DNA of 64,000 bases from Cinclus cinclus (Eukaryota > Chordata > Aves > Passeriformes > Cinclidae), in assembly GCF_963662255.1 (NCBI RefSeq), contig NC_085049.1:64093158-64157157 (forward strand), given 5' to 3'. Numbering within the stretch: position 1 is the stretch's first letter; each line of letters starts with the position of its first letter. The position numbers and the translations under genes were made by a program. Positions 1 through 14,695 of the stretch are shown here, one piece after another. The notes beneath the pieces are model-generated. The model searched no databases. It was not told the DNA's origin and saw only the letters and a program-made list of their open reading frames with translations.

Positions 1-3000
1 AAGTTTGTTTCCAAAATTGGTAGGGGTGGTATTTTTACATTATCAAGAATTCTTTGCAGGATTCAAGTTCTTTTGCCATACGAAATTTGAAGCTCTAAAC
101 CTGCTACAAATTGCATCAGTACAGTATTCAACATGTTTTACCCTCTAAGACTGGAATTTCCTTGGGTTTTTTTTTCTCTTCTGGTGCTCCTCAATATTAG
201 CTCACATAATGAACATTTCAGGTGTAAACTGAATCTGCTGATGAAATGGATACAGAACTCTCCCTCCTATATCAAAACTCAGAAAAGGTTTAGGAAGAAA
301 ATCAGGGCAGTGTTTTATCTACCTGCATTATCAGCATTACTGAGACTTCTCTACCTCTGCTTATATGGGAGTAACCTGAAAAAGATTCTCAAAATATTTC
401 CTTGATCTTGGGAAATCTCTGGAGTGCCACAACATCCCATTCTGGTGCTAATCCCATGAGCTACCAGTTAATCTCACAGCCATAAACCTAAACCATGAAC
501 ATGATATCAGGGAGCTGCACTTGCCCTGGCTTTCAGCAGGATTCTTGATGGCACACCTACAACTGCATGCTAAACTTTCTTTCCTAAGATATATGGCACC
601 AGCAGTGGCACTGGGACCAAGAACCTATGATAAAGGGCAACGTTCTTCCCTTTGGCCAAACGTCCGCTCCCACTATGTGAATCTGAGATCCTTTTGGCCC
701 ACCCTGGAGACAGGATACAGCTCAGCCTTGAATATTCTCCCTGCCTTTACATAGTAATGAAAAAATCAATGACCATAGGAAAAGTATTAGTCTATCAGGG
801 TACCACGAGAACAAAATTCCTAAGAATCTCATGCCATGTCAGGCAAACTACAGGCAAAAAGACAGAAGAGCCTGCTAGTTATAAAGCATATATTGTGTCT
901 CTTCATCTTGCAAGCAAAACAGTCCCAACTCTAGGAATTTTACATAATTCACTTTACTGCAAATTAACACAAAATTTTATTTACCGATTCAGATATTGGT
1001 CAGGTGTGGGGGGAGGAGAAGATTAATTTCTCCCCCTTCCTAGCCTCAATTTCCCTTGTTTTTCATCACACTCAATCTGCTGGAGGACAGGCAGCACAGG
1101 CAGCTGGGGTCAGGCAGCTACTCCTTCCTGCTGTACCTCCCTTTTTCCTTCTCCTCACATCTTGTTCTTCCTGCCTTTCTGAGGACCAGGAATGGTCCCA
1201 CAGAGGTGTCCCTAGTGATGATCCCTTTCCATATGTCTCCTCCTGCTTGCTCATGGCAGCTGCTCTTCCCCAAGCACATGTGGACCTGGCAGTAGTGGCT
1301 GCTTACCAACACCCTCCATGGGGCACCCCACAGCCTCATTCAAACCCCCTAACTTACAGCCCAAACTCTCACTGACAACAAAACCCCAGAAGCCAGGGCT
1401 GTTGTAATTTCAGAAATCACACTGCAAGCCCTTCTTTTGAACCAGCAAAATAAGGAAAAGAAACGGCGAGAGTCCAAAACACGCATTGCCCAGGCATCTC
1501 CAAAAGCTGCAGCAGCTGGGCTGCTAACGCACGCGGCTGACATCAGCCAGGCTAGGTTTTTGCAAGCAACTCATTCTGTTTTTTCCAGAAAAAAAACCAG
1601 TTTTATCTGCAAAATCCAGTAATCCAGGTGGGTATCTCTGGTTTGGGGATAGAGAGGTGGTGTTTTAAGCATGGGGAAAATGCACTGGCAGGGTGTGGGA
1701 AGGGAATGTTGAATCTGCTGGGGTTGCAGCTGGCAGAGTCACACCAGCAGGACTGTGAATTTTGTGCCAGTAAAACTTTCAGGGTAATGCTCCAAAAGTA
1801 ATAGCTGTAAATATTTATCTTTTATGCTTAAAAAGCCTGACTGCACAGAACTGCTAGATGCTGGTGCATGCACTGGAGGGATAGGAGAAGGGGAAAAATG
1901 TCAAGGCCCAGGAAGTTGTCTGCTGAGGTCCTTCTAAGGTAAATTTTCTGTAGCCTGTTAGCAAGAAATCGTCCGTTTTAGAGAGAAGCACGCATTGGAG
2001 TGTTTTGTTTTCTCAGAGAAGTGTGGAATTTGAAGCCAGGTCCTTTGGCTTATCTGTTGTAAACCATGACTGTTTCTCAGCACCACACCACTCAGTATTT
2101 CCTAGAGAAGGGATTCTGAGAAAAAAGAAAGAGCCCCAGTTCCCTAGAAGCATTAAATTAACACAAGGGATCTGTAAACGAAACAGCAGAGGTTTGAAAG
2201 CTTTACCCTTTACTGTTTCCTGCTTTCTTGGAAAAATCTCAGTATTAAAACAGATTGGATTACATTACAGGACTAGTTGCTGCTGAAGAATTTTATTTTG
2301 GGTTATAAAACACAATATTTGCTGTTTTTCTAATTCAATTTGCTTTTACCTTCCTTATGTCACACTGTTAGTAAGGCTCCTGTGAGAAAATGCAGGTTGT
2401 TATTGCCTGCAAACTACCCCAATGATCATCTGCTCTCACTTTGTAAAGTAATGTGGGTAGAAACTGTGTAGTAAGTATAACGCTGATCTAAAGAAGAATG
2501 TTACGATTTTAAATCCATTTACAGCTTTTGCTTTGGGCATATAAAAAAATGACATTAAGAACTTGTTTCTCAAATAAATCCCCAACCTTAAAAGGTTAAC
2601 ACATCTCTAAATTAAAATAAACAGTAATCCTAACACTACCAACCAATTTACATCTCTGAATTATAGAATGTGAACAAGCGATCTTGTAAATTTTTATCTT
2701 CAAGGGTTTGTGCCTTTGTAGTGAAGTTTTCAGCTAGAATAACAACATCAGCAACCTCGTGTGGACTCGGAATAATTTTACCAGAAACGGCTGACTATAA
2801 CTGCAGCCCTGTGCCTGCAGTCCTGACAAGGAAGACTCGCATTTAATACAGTGGGAATTTTTGCCAGGTGATAGCTACAGGATCAGGCATCCTGTTTAGG
2901 ATAAAAATCTAAAGAGAATTTTTATTTAATGTTTAAAAGTTTTAAGTAGGTGAAGTGAAAATTCTTGGCTCTCCCAAATGACATCAAAGACTGAGGGAGG

Positions 3001-6000
3001 AAAAAACCAGGAGATTCTTGGTAGCAATATATTTAGCACCTTTCTTGGAATGTAATTGTTACTGGAAACTTTTGGGGGTGTATCCATATGCGTTAACCAC
3101 TCTTATACAATAAAGTCTGTTTTCTGAACTCATAAAAGTATTACACAATATTCTAACTACCTCAAGAGGCCTGATAATAAAATCATAGCATTTCACAATA
3201 ATTCTAAAGATAAAGAGAATAATCAATTTAATCTGGAAAAAATATTGTACTGCATACGTTACTGCAATTATAATTTATATGCATAATGCAGTGATGCTTC
3301 TCGCATGGCAAATATGATCAGAGTTAAAAATATAAAAGTGGCAGGCCTAGACAAGTAATTGACTCTGCCAAATTTATATATGCGTATAAAGATTTGATTA
3401 AATTAGGGCTTTTTCTAAGTATTCATGGTCTGTGTGAAAAATGGGGGACAAAGGGAAGTTCCAGTGAAAACAAGTGATACAGGTCAGGATCAGATTGTTT
3501 TTCCTGTTGTCTCTTAATAATATGCATGTGCTTGGTTTTAACTTCCTGATGCCACCTGTATGCTAAAAGAGTGAACTTTTAATGAAGAACATTAAATGAT
3601 ACCATAATGCCTTTAAACAATAATCATTCTTGAGATGGCACAGGACAGCACAGAACCATCAGATTTGAAAAAGAGGGAGCTGTGTGACTGGAAATCTATA
3701 GCCACTGCCCAGTCTGTTCTGGAGTGTTTATAAGCAGTTTTGTTTAAAGGTAAGAGAACAACAGGAGAGTCCACCAAAATCCTATACATTCCTCTTGACA
3801 AATATTTTACCACCACCACCTTTTTAAAAAAATACATATATCAATCTAAAATCAAACTGCCAAAACATTTTTAAGCTAGACAGGAAGAAAATATAAATGA
3901 TATAGACTAACTAATGAAAACGATGCAAGAACTCTACAGATTTTTAAATTATTTATCCTAGTTCTTCTTACATACTAATGTAGTTTCTAATATCATGAAC
4001 ATAAAATATAGACAACCAAACTTACAGTTACTACAATATTAAACACATAATTCAAGTGAAAAAGTTTCTGCATTTCCAACTGAAATACTGAGATATTTTC
4101 CAAAAAATTTAATACAAAAATTATGGCTCAGACTTGCCTGCAATTTGCAGGTGACTTAAAATTACCTGAAAAATAAATTAAGATACTATTCACCAAAATG
4201 AACTCCTAGTTGAATATTCAGATCAAACAGCAACAAGGACAATAGCTCATGTTATCTTTTGAATGTAATTTTAAAACTCAGGCACCAAATTATAGTAATT
4301 TTGAGAGCAGAAGGAATAATTATGGTTCATACAGAAGTCTTCCTGTCTCCCAACTGCAAATGTATGTACTAAGTTATAATAAAGTAACAAAGTACTTGCT
4401 GAAAGAGAAAAAAAAATATTTTTTGTTGTTCAATACACAGTATGCCTGTTCAGCTCTTAACACTTTCATACTTATTTTCTTTTACCTCATCTCCTTCAGA
4501 ATACACTTACCACTGACCATCAGATATTTCTAAGTGCTGCCACTGTCTGCCTTGGGACATGAGGGGTGCTCTTTATTATAACAACTGAGTCCCAGCTGCA
4601 TTAGAGAAAGCCATTAATGGACTAAAAATATTCCACATTGTCACAACTAATAAATATCCATGTCTGAATGTTTTTAAAGGAATTTAATGTTAAATCTAGG
4701 TACTCTATTTGAGTCGCAATTCAAATAGAAAGGAAACTGTCTGAATGCTTCTCTCTCTTCTAGAATGCAATCCCTTTAAACTTCTGGGAACTTTGGATTT
4801 CAGGCAAATCAGACCAACATTACACAAGCATATTGAACGTTATGGAAATAAAATATTTTAAACTCTTTGTAAGGTTCTACACACACTTCTTTATATAGAT
4901 ATATATGGGGCTAAGTGTGCATACACATCTATTTTAGACACCTGCATACATCTGACTTCTTAAAAAATCTTAAATATTGATCAGATATTGTGTCATTAAC
5001 CTAAGTGCCAAGCTGCCCACTGCCAACAACAATAAAACTATTCTCAGAAAGGATTTTTCTTAGGCTTCTGTAATATTTGCAGAAACAGTTCCATAGTTTT
5101 AATATTTATAGCTAAAAAACTATTCCACTGACAGATTTATGTACAAATACAGACATACTAAATATTTGGTAAAAGTGTTCAAAATAAACATGATTTAGTG
5201 AATATGGTACAGTATCAGCTATTTTATATAAACATTCAAATTTTTAGACCATTATGCTTTTCTTTTTATAAAGAGGCTGTGCTAACAAACAGGCTTTAAC
5301 AACTTACCAAATATACAAAATATATTTATTTTGAAAATAATATGCTTGGAGGAATATACTCCTGATATAAATGTGGATGATATGACAAAATATTTGCTTT
5401 GAGGACAGGGAATGACAGCATTAGAAAAGCAAATTCCTTCTGTCTGAAATATTTAAGCAATTTGGTGGCTTCCTACTCTAAATCTTACTCATGGTATAGA
5501 ATATGAAAGAAGTCAATAAAGCTTGACAATAAAGCCAGAGATAGTGATAGCCTTGGGTGCAAAGGAATAAATGGCTTAAATGCAGAACATGGACAGATTC
5601 TCATTTGATGGCCCACTTGTTTAGCTGCTTTCAGTGGGACTATGACAATTTAAACTAGCTGAAGGCCTGCTGCACCATTTTCTTGTTCAAACAGCTCAAC
5701 AGGATCCCTGCTTCAGGGAGGAAAGAGGACAAGATTTCTAATAAAAGGAATACCACCACCTGATTTTGTGTTTTCTTTATTTTTAAAATAGGCAGAGCTC
5801 TAAAAGTCAATAATAATATCCCATTGTAGATGTGGGACTGAAATCAATAAAATACAGTAAATTCAGTTATGGGAAACAGCTTTGAATGGTTTTAATTATA
5901 TTTTCCTAGAAAGGCTCATAGAATGTTATTGATATTTGACCTGGAAAGTTCTGTTTTCTATTACAAACTACATAATATCAATACAGCTCCATATATGTCT

Positions 6001-6060
6001 GCATTCAAAGTCCTTAACCCTTTGCAGGCCCAAAATGAAAGGAGAAGCAGGTGGATTTTC

Positions 6061-6081
6061 TTTTTTTTTTTTTTTTTTTTT
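6061..6081. repeat. Poly(T) tract
   Basis: A run of 21 T. No clear retroposon body adjoins it. Confidence 0.9.
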
Positions 6082-6639
6082 AATCTGAGGAAAACAGATG
6101 TCATCAAGCCTGTCACCTGTCATGAAGCATTAATCCTTGGTTGAAGAAGTAACAAGGTTGAAAACACCATCACATTCTAGCATAATGAAGAAAGAAAGAA
6201 AGCAGACTATTCATTTTGTCTATGATGGTAGCTGTATATTAACTGCTAAGATGTCTTTTATTTTACAGCTGCCTCATTCTTTCTCTCTCCTAAAGCTGGC
6301 TCATCTGCCTGGCACCCCTGGAAGCCTCTGCCTTCTGTCACTTTCCTAAGAGCACATACCAGCTGAGTGAATTCTTTATTAAATTAGATACTGAACTGAA
6401 AAAAAAGGGGGGAAAAAAGAAGAAAAAAAAGCCATACAGTATGAGCAAAGGAATCCAGCTTCTCAGAACTATAAATTTCAAATACATCTGGTCTTGGAGG
6501 GGGACAATAAAAATACATGGAAAGTGATTAAGAAGTGCTCCACGATACCCACTCTAGCTAGCTACCACAGGTCCTGTGGGTCCATCCACCCTGTGCATTC
6601 AGACCACAGCTAAGCAGCTCCAGGAGATGCATAAATGAA

Positions 6640-6770
6640 TATTATTGCCTCCAGTGTATGTAAGAGAAATCAGACCAGCAGTCACTTGCCCAAGGCGATG
6701 CTTTAAATCAGCATTAGAACTGGGAATAAAATTCCCAAAACACTCTGCTTTTCTGGTTCAGGCACCATTC
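6640..6770 (-). mobile_element. MIR-like SINE remnant
   Basis: AGTCACTTGCCCAAGGCGAT followed by CAGCATTAGAACTGGGAATA keeps the order of the amniote MIR/CORE-SINE phrase CACTTGCCCAAGGTCAC ... GAGCTGGGAATAGAA. It directly precedes a CA/A-rich tract at 6,783-6,936. Confidence 0.45.
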
Positions 6771-6782
6771 TGTGGATTGCAG

Positions 6783-6936
6783 CACACACACACACACACA
6801 CAAAAACCAAACAAAAACAAACAAACAAAACAAAACCAAAAAACCACACACAAAAAAAGAAAACCAAACCAAAAAAAAAAAAAAGAAAAACAAACTTAAA
6901 CAAAACAAAACAAAACAAAAAAAAAAAAAAAAAAAA
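6783..6936. repeat. (CA)10 followed by CAAA/A-rich low-complexity tract
   Basis: A (CA)10 microsatellite passes into about 130 bases made almost wholly of A and C (CAAA, CAAAA and ACCAAA units) ending in a long A-run. Frames through it are compositional. Confidence 0.9.
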
Positions 6937-9900
6937 CCCACACAGACAAAATTAACAGTTTGCTGTAAAGGGAAAATTATTTCAAGACAGAAACATTGTG
7001 ACCAGGCTAGCAACAGCCAAATAAATGCATTCAGGCCCAATCAGAGCACTCACCTAAAATGAGACTGCTGATAATCCCCAAAGAAAAGTGGGTAATTTAA
7101 AAGCCCTGGGCATTATGAGCACACCAGTTCAAGAAAAACACAGGCACACCGTGGCCCACAGTAACCACTTCATTACTTACAGTATATATACTCTATATGC
7201 GTGTGTTTGTATACACACACATGTACATGTACACACCTCACACAGACACAGAATACAGCTCTCCATGATAATTCAGTAAGGTTAGAAGTGAAAAGGAGCT
7301 GCACGGTACTTGAAAGGATGACAGAAATGAATGGAGACAGCAAGGCTCAGATGCATGCCCCAGTCAGACATCGGCAGGATACAGAAAATCAAAGCTATAA
7401 ATATAGGTTAGAAATACACAGGAGTCATTAGTGCAATAGGTCGAGGGAGTTGTTTCAACACCTTGGCATGCTATGCAGAATGAACTTTAAAATCCATTAA
7501 AAAGGGAATATAAAGTGAGAGTGAAAAGGCAGCAAATGTAAATGATTAAAGAAAACAACCTCCCACACAGTTAATGCTCTGCTGGGTTATGTCCTGCACG
7601 AACACAGCTTCAAGCTGATACCAAGGGGGCACCAACACACACAGTGATTTTTCTTACTCTATTTTGTTTGAAATACCAAAACAAGGTTTCTTAAGAGCCA
7701 CAAGTAAAATGCAACTGTTAACCCTAAGAAAGCAGGGAAGGAATTTTTCATTAGGGAAATTTTACTCCTAACTCAATAATCCAGGGATTCTTTCATGTTT
7801 CTCAAGAAGCTTTAAACTAACCAGCTCGCTATTTAGATGGATGGCACATCTGGGAGTGGCTTGAAAATGCCATTTACTGAAAATGTAAGCAAAAGGCTCT
7901 TAGGGTAGATTTTTTTATGCTTGAGGAAGAAGTCTTTGGAGAGACCATATACAGTTATTATAATGGCAGGGAGTAAATTTATCAGTCTTAAAGGAGAAGG
8001 GAGTTTACTGCCCTTAGAATGTGACAGAATCAGTCTTTGGAAGTGTGAGATACATGGCCTTTGGGTAAATGCACTGGGTCAAGCCAAAACATAAACCAAA
8101 ATGTAGATGAGACCACACAAGGGGTTCAGAGACAACTCAACAACAGCATGTCAGGGGATGGCTTGTGACCTGCGAGACAGGATGTAAAAGGCACAGTTAA
8201 GTCTGGGTGAGAGAGACAAGAAGTAGGAATGCACAGAGCTACCAGAGAGTCCTTTAAAGAATACAAATCCTGCTCATTTACCAGAAACAAATGGAGATCT
8301 ACATGTCAAAGAAGCAATGAATGGAACAAGCCAATTGGGGCAGCAAGACTCCAGTCTGAAGAGGGACATAACAGGCTCCAGAATCTGGATGTCCACATCC
8401 CACCCTCACCTTTGCTACTGACCAAGCACCAACAGTTCTTTCTCCACAGGATCAACACTTTTGGTTGTTCTGCCTAAATGCCCAGCTCCTGGCATCATTT
8501 TGCCAAACACGCTGCCCTTGGTTTTTATGAAGAAAAAGCCCTACATTCTCCATGAAGAGGAAAGGCAGAGAAGACTTGAAAATGTTAACCCTTAAGAGTT
8601 AGAAACTAAAACCATGCATTGCTCCCTGTGCCATACCTCCAGCTGCAGTTGGCATGCTCCAAATACCCCTCCTGGACATGCCAGGCAGAAAGGCAACTGG
8701 TCTTATGCATGGCCTGAGGAGAGAGGAGATTTCTGGGATCCTGGTTTGGCACCCAGACAAAATTTAGTCATTGTCCAGATCGAGAGTTCCCCATTTAAAT
8801 CTCTTTTCTGCAGGCACAACTGTCATGTAAACAATCATTTAAACTCCATTTTCTTTGGTAACATTTTTAGGAGGAGAACAATAAGATGGCATGTGTGACT
8901 GCAACCCATCTCAGTCACCCATGGGAACAGAGCAAACAATGAACTTTTTTACATCATTTTTTGGTGTTGACTTAAAGGGGAAATTCCTTTTTCAAACAAT
9001 TTTTATGGGTAGTCATTGTGTCCTGGACAAAGATTAAGAACCACGTAAACTACAGATTAGTTTGGAAAGTTCAAGTGTTATAAATCAGTTGGATCAGAAA
9101 TTCTGGAAAAATAGCATAAAGCAGCAATGATGCTGAAACCCTTCAATAAAAGAAACCATTCCTGAAAAGTCAATTATGCACTGTCATTTTTAGTAGCCAA
9201 TTCAAGACAGAACATGAAAACACACCATATGTTACCAGCTGCAAATCTTATCTCAGTCCCAGAGGAAGGGGGAAAGACAAAAACTTTAGATTATGTGCGA
9301 TATCATACAGACAAAACAGGCTGAGTAAAGAACCTGTTTATCGCTCTTATGAGATTTAAGCAGCTACTGAAACCATGAGCCCAGCTGAATGACACCCTAT
9401 GTTACACTAGTTTCCTCTTTTCCAAATGCAATACAAGGTGTTGATCACAATCTTCTGAAAGCTTTAGAAACCTGTGCTGCAGTTAACAAAGCTTCTGTGA
9501 TAAGTTATGAATACCTGGGTTCACTCCTCTCCAGCAGCAAGAGGTGCTTTGCAAGAAAAATTCAAATCTTTGGAAAGCTCATGCTCTGAAACATCATGCT
9601 TCAGGCCCCCTGGGTCCTAAGGATCCTATTATAGCAGTCAGCTGTACTTTCATTTATGAGTTTTAGACACTAACTACTGTAAAAGCTTCAAAGACTAACA
9701 TTAAAGTGCTTACACAAGATCAAAGCTTTCAAGTTTTTTTATTTATGTACTTGATAAAAAAAATATATCATTGCTAGCCTTTAAGATGCCTGACAGCTAT
9801 GTTCCTCTTAACAAGAGCTCTTCCTCTAGACCCAGTGCCTGATGGGAATGTGAGATATTTCTACTCTGAGATGTTACCTAACACTAACTGATCTAAAGCT

Positions 9901-12175
9901 CAGATTTCCCCTACACATTACTTAGGACAGGCCGCAGAGTAGACCTGAAAACTAGCACCTTCATCTTATAATATATAAAATAAAAGCCAGCAGATGCTGC
10001 AGTGACTTCTACTCTACAACAATTAAATTATTAGCAAATTGAAAGATTTTTCATTTCACCATCCAAAGGTCCTTCACTATTTTCCTTTACAGATCACAAT
10101 TTCCCTTTTCCATCACACTAAGAACAAAAGCAGAAAAACATACAGTGTAAAAACAAAGGAGCAACAAAAAGTCAGCCTTGCCTAATTCACAGAAATGTGT
10201 TTGTTTACCAAAAATCTTTGATAAAAAGGTATCTTCTACCTGTGGTTCATATTTCTCATGGTCCAAAAGAAAATAAGAACTACTAAGAAACATGATGAAA
10301 AAACACAGAATGGACAGGACTTTGTATATCAGGAGCACCTTTTCCTTAATCTTCCTTTGAAATGGTTCATTCGTGCTCAGAAAAAGCCCAACAGTAAAAA
10401 CAACCCAAAACTTAAATCTTCAGCTTGCAGAAGACTTATGACTGGCTTTATCTTCAAAAAAGAAAGATCCTTTAAAGTTTCGTTTCAAGACTTTGCAGTG
10501 AAACTACGCCAATTATTGAGCTTTGAAGATTAATTAAAACTGTACAAAACAGCTGCAGACAACAGGGAAACTTCAGCTTTTCCTCTGGATTTAGTAATGA
10601 AGAAAACTACCCTGAAATTAAATTCTTGTGCATTTCACAGTATAAATGTAACAGACACACGCTTTCTGTACCAGGACAAAGCTCCAGCTGCTATGTACTG
10701 CTTGTTCAAGTGCAAGACACTTTTCTGAGAAGACTATGCTCACCAAGGTGCTGCCTAAAACAAAACACCCAACTTGTACAGAGGGAAAAAAGTAAGTGAT
10801 GTAAAACAGTTCTAAAGACAAGCCATTTATCTTTCTTCAGTACTGAATATCATTCACTTAATGCAGATTTTCCCATTAGAAAACACCAGGAAGAGCAACA
10901 TATTCAGCTGTTCTTCTTCCTATGGTCAAAGGTTCACCAGCCAGCCTCAGTACACCACAAGGTAAGAGGATCATGGTCTGCCAGAAGAATCAATTCTCTT
11001 GAACAGCCTAATTTCAGTTACTAAAATATATTCATTTTCCACAGGAAATAAACTACTTAGGTATGTATATACATTCTGAATTCAAGCTACCATGGTAAGG
11101 TGACCCACTCAAAGCTGAGAACACCTTTCATCACTTCATCATAATCTGTAGGCAAAAACAAGTGTATAATCAGCTGTAGTTCTGTCAAATTGCTACATGC
11201 TCTCTGGAGCTACATTTGTCTGCAGATGCCAATATTTACTTTATAAATCTGAAATGGTTGTGGGAAGCTTTGTAATAGCACATTTCCCATATCTTAATCC
11301 TAAATCATACCTTGTTTTGAGTGATTGTCCTCTGCCTCTATATCTGAGGTAATTAATTTTGGTGTTCCAGACATGGCATATGCATTTTCTTCACATATGT
11401 GTTGTATTATCACTTTGCATGAAAATAGTTATGACTGTGATGTTAAAAGGCAGAATTTTTATTAGCTACCTCCAGTCAAATGAAAAAATCGACCAGAGTA
11501 AAAGGCAGTCACTGAAAACACTGGGATTAAATGCTCTCTCTCAGCTTACTCTTTCCTAGACCACTCTCTTGACAAGATTTCCTACCTGGGACAGACACCA
11601 GAGGGTTAGATGTGGGGAAACCAAGAAAATTACTGCATATGACTATTAAGGTAAAAGAGAGGCTTGAGGGTCAAGGTGTTAAAAAAATGTAAGAAAAGAG
11701 GGCCAAAGGGGAATTTCAAACAAGGCATCTCCAATGCCATTTTTCTCTGTCTGGAGAGAGGATAGTAGAATGGAGTGGAAAGAGGTCCTGTCTATTAGGA
11801 TTCCCCCAGTCAATCTTCCTTTTCATGGCACTGTGCACATTCAGCTTGACAGAGCCTGGCAAAGGTTAACAACAAGTTCCTTGGCACCATGGGTGTATTA
11901 AGCAAGACAGACCAGCATGGCTGTCCTTCCACTGTCTTCCTCCAAGTGGTTATAGTACAGGCATGCTGAACAAAACCTCAGGCATCTCTCTTTTTACAGC
12001 TAAGACAGGTGTAGAAAGTTTTCTGAGCAACTGCAAGTCTGCTATAAGGGAAGTAATATTACAAATAACATAATAGATCCTACAGGTGGGAAAAAAATAA
12101 TTAAAGCCTTATACATCCCTACAACTCTAAGGTAAGGCAAAAAATACTAGTAAGTTTGTAATGCAGCTTATACAA

Positions 12176-12310
12176 GGACGGGACAGGACAGGACAGGACA
12201 GGACAGGACAGGACAGGACAGGACAGGACAGGATAGGATAGGATAGGATAGGATAGGATAGGATAGGATAGGATAGGATAGGATAGGATAGGATAGGATA
12301 GGATAGGATT
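12176..12310. repeat. Two-block pentanucleotide microsatellite (GGACA)10(GGATA)15
   Basis: The array has one GGACG, ten GGACA, fifteen GGATA and one GGATT, 27 units in all and no indel. The switch between blocks is a single clean C-to-T change at the fourth base, at 12,231. It lies in CRADD intron 2. The open frame through it (repeating SYPIL on minus) is an artefact of the repeat. Confidence 0.97.
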
Positions 12311-13611
12311 CCATCTTGAGAAAGCCCTTTCTTTAAAGATGAGGAAATCTATAAAGCACAGTATGAGGAGTAAGCCCATCAGCTGTGGTCAGGAATCAGT
12401 GCCTATTGCTATACAGCTGCAATGATGTAAGGAAAAAGCAGTAACTGTAACTGTATAGTTAATAAATATATATACTTAAATAACTGTAACTGTAATTAGA
12501 ATTTGTATCTGATATATAACATCCTGGAAGAGATAAAAAAATCATCTCAGCAAGCTTGCATGTCACCTCTGCAAAAAAATGATGAACAGTTTTGTAGAAG
12601 GCTACTTCAGGGTTATTTTGGTACTGACAATTTTTCACACAAGGAAGAAATTATATCCAAAAACTGAAACACAATATCCCATTTCAATGTCATTTTCTAA
12701 TAAGCATGCAAATAACTCACAGCAGTACCCCATGGTGAGGCAAAGCAGACAGCTTTTCATACTTTATATATTCTATGTGCCTATGACTTTTTTTTAACCT
12801 TGTGATACCATTGGACTCAGAAGGTGGTAAGAAAGCATATGAATAATGTACCCATTCCAAATATCCCTACAAAGGCAGAACGTGCAATCCTAGAGAAAGA
12901 TCCAGTTAATAACTTTGCTTTTAGATCTTTAAATATTCAATACAATGACACTCATTCACAGAAATTACATTAAACTTTTCTCTGGTACGTATGACCAATG
13001 TGCTTTGTATGCCAGAATTAAATGAACTATGTGTTATAATGCTCACTGATATATAAAATGGTTATGAACAGGAAAATAGTAAACTGAGAATGAAAAATCT
13101 ATCTAGAATGGGAAAAAGGCTCTAAAGTTGTGGCATAGGCATGACTGGAATCAGATAAAGGAGGTTATTTTAAGAATTCATGTAAGGGGTATAGGATTTT
13201 ATACCCTACTCCTGTATTAGTTTACTCAATGAAGGACAGGACCTAACCTATTCAGAGAGTAGCTTTTCATTTTTAAATGATAATATAAATGCTTTTTTTG
13301 ATGCACAAGATTAAATTAGGAGTCTGAGTAACTAAATAGTCATAGCTCTGTGGGAAGTAAAAGGGTTGTGGCAACAGCTTGTACAGTCAGCAGGAACTGA
13401 GCAATAATAAAAGCAAAAAGCTACACTTACAGCACAGAACAGGAGAAAAGGATTTTGTTTATTGGTGCATATCCGAGAGGTGTACAAATGTTAGCTGGTG
13501 CCAAATCAGAAGGGTAATTAATGCCTGGAAGTACAGAATCTCTTATTACCTCTCTCTCCCCAGCAAGAACAGGCATGCTTTGGGACTCTGTGCCCACTTT
13601 GATGCACCAGG

Positions 13612-13635
13612 ATTAATTGATTAATTAATTAATTA
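13612..13635. repeat. (TTAA)n microsatellite
   Basis: A short ATTAATTGATTAATTAATTA run of tetranucleotide units with one variant. Confidence 0.85.
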
Positions 13636-14549
13636 AACTTATTAGAGCCCCAGTTCCAGAACTTCTGGTGTTTTCCAGCCATGTGTGGAAAGAGTTCATA
13701 ATTAACCCACAGGCAGTAATGCAAAACAGTGATGAAGTCTGAAGAGCTCTAGGCTTGTCTGGATATGTGTATCCCAGACAATGTTGCTGACATGATAATT
13801 GTCCAAGAATGAATCTATGAGTTAAGGACAACACATAAAACATAGTGTTTGTCTGTATGTACATAAATGGGAGGGTTTGCAATTTTAAGTAGACAGTGTA
13901 TTATTTAGTAGAAGAAGCACTAGGAATTATGATTGTACAAATAATTCATAACCCTACCAGGAGGAATCAGTTGGCATAAAAGCAGTATCAAGATAGAGAC
14001 ATTCTATGTATTTCTTCAACTTAGAGCTAAGAAGCTTTACAGACAAAAGTTACCCAATATCTGATCATATTAAAAGAATGCTGAAGTTGCAAAACCAAGA
14101 TGTAGTGTACTTTGCCTTGAGGGGCACCGTTTTGGGGGCCAGACACTAACAAATACACACAATCTAAGACCAATGTAAAAGGTTTATATACAAAAGCAAA
14201 CAGTTCTGTCTTTCCTAACATTTACAGGTAATTTAAACAGAGAAAACTTACAGAGAAAGTCATGGGATTACTGTTGCTATGGTTATCAAGATTATTTTTC
14301 TTAGAGTCCTTAAGTAATTTCAGCACTTGTGAAAGAACTTTTGAATTGGGAGAAACAATATATTTGTGCATACAGAACAAGAGAAGGAAACCACAGTGCC
14401 TTTCTAATCAGACAACAAAAATACTCTGATACAGGAAGAATTTTACCAAGTGCATGAGCTACTGAGCAGTGAAAGTAAAAGCTGTTAAATCATAAATTCA
14501 AGGCAGTAAATTACAGTTCCCTTAATATCTGGCTTTGTGGAAAAAATCC

Positions 14550-14695
14550 CCCAAAAAACAAAAAACAAACAAAACAAAACAAAAAAAACCCCAGACAAAA
14601 ACCACAAAAACAAAACCGAACAAATACAAACAAAAATCCCCATAACCCAAACAAACAAACAAACAAACAAACAAACAAAAAATAAAAAAAAAACA
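14550..14695. repeat. CAAA-rich low-complexity tract with (CAAA)n
   Basis: An almost pure A/C stretch, including a clean (CAAA) run at about 14,649-14,680. It resembles the tract at 6.8 kb in composition. Minus-strand frames rich in Phe, Cys and Val here are compositional. Confidence 0.9.

Noticed and set aside
6703..7062. Lys/Gln/Thr-rich and Phe/Val-rich frames near 6.8 kb and 14.6 kb
   Set aside because: They are translations of A/C-rich simple sequence.
12176..12310. Regular array considered as CRISPR or coding repeat
   Set aside because: Five-base units with no spacers in a vertebrate intron make this a microsatellite.
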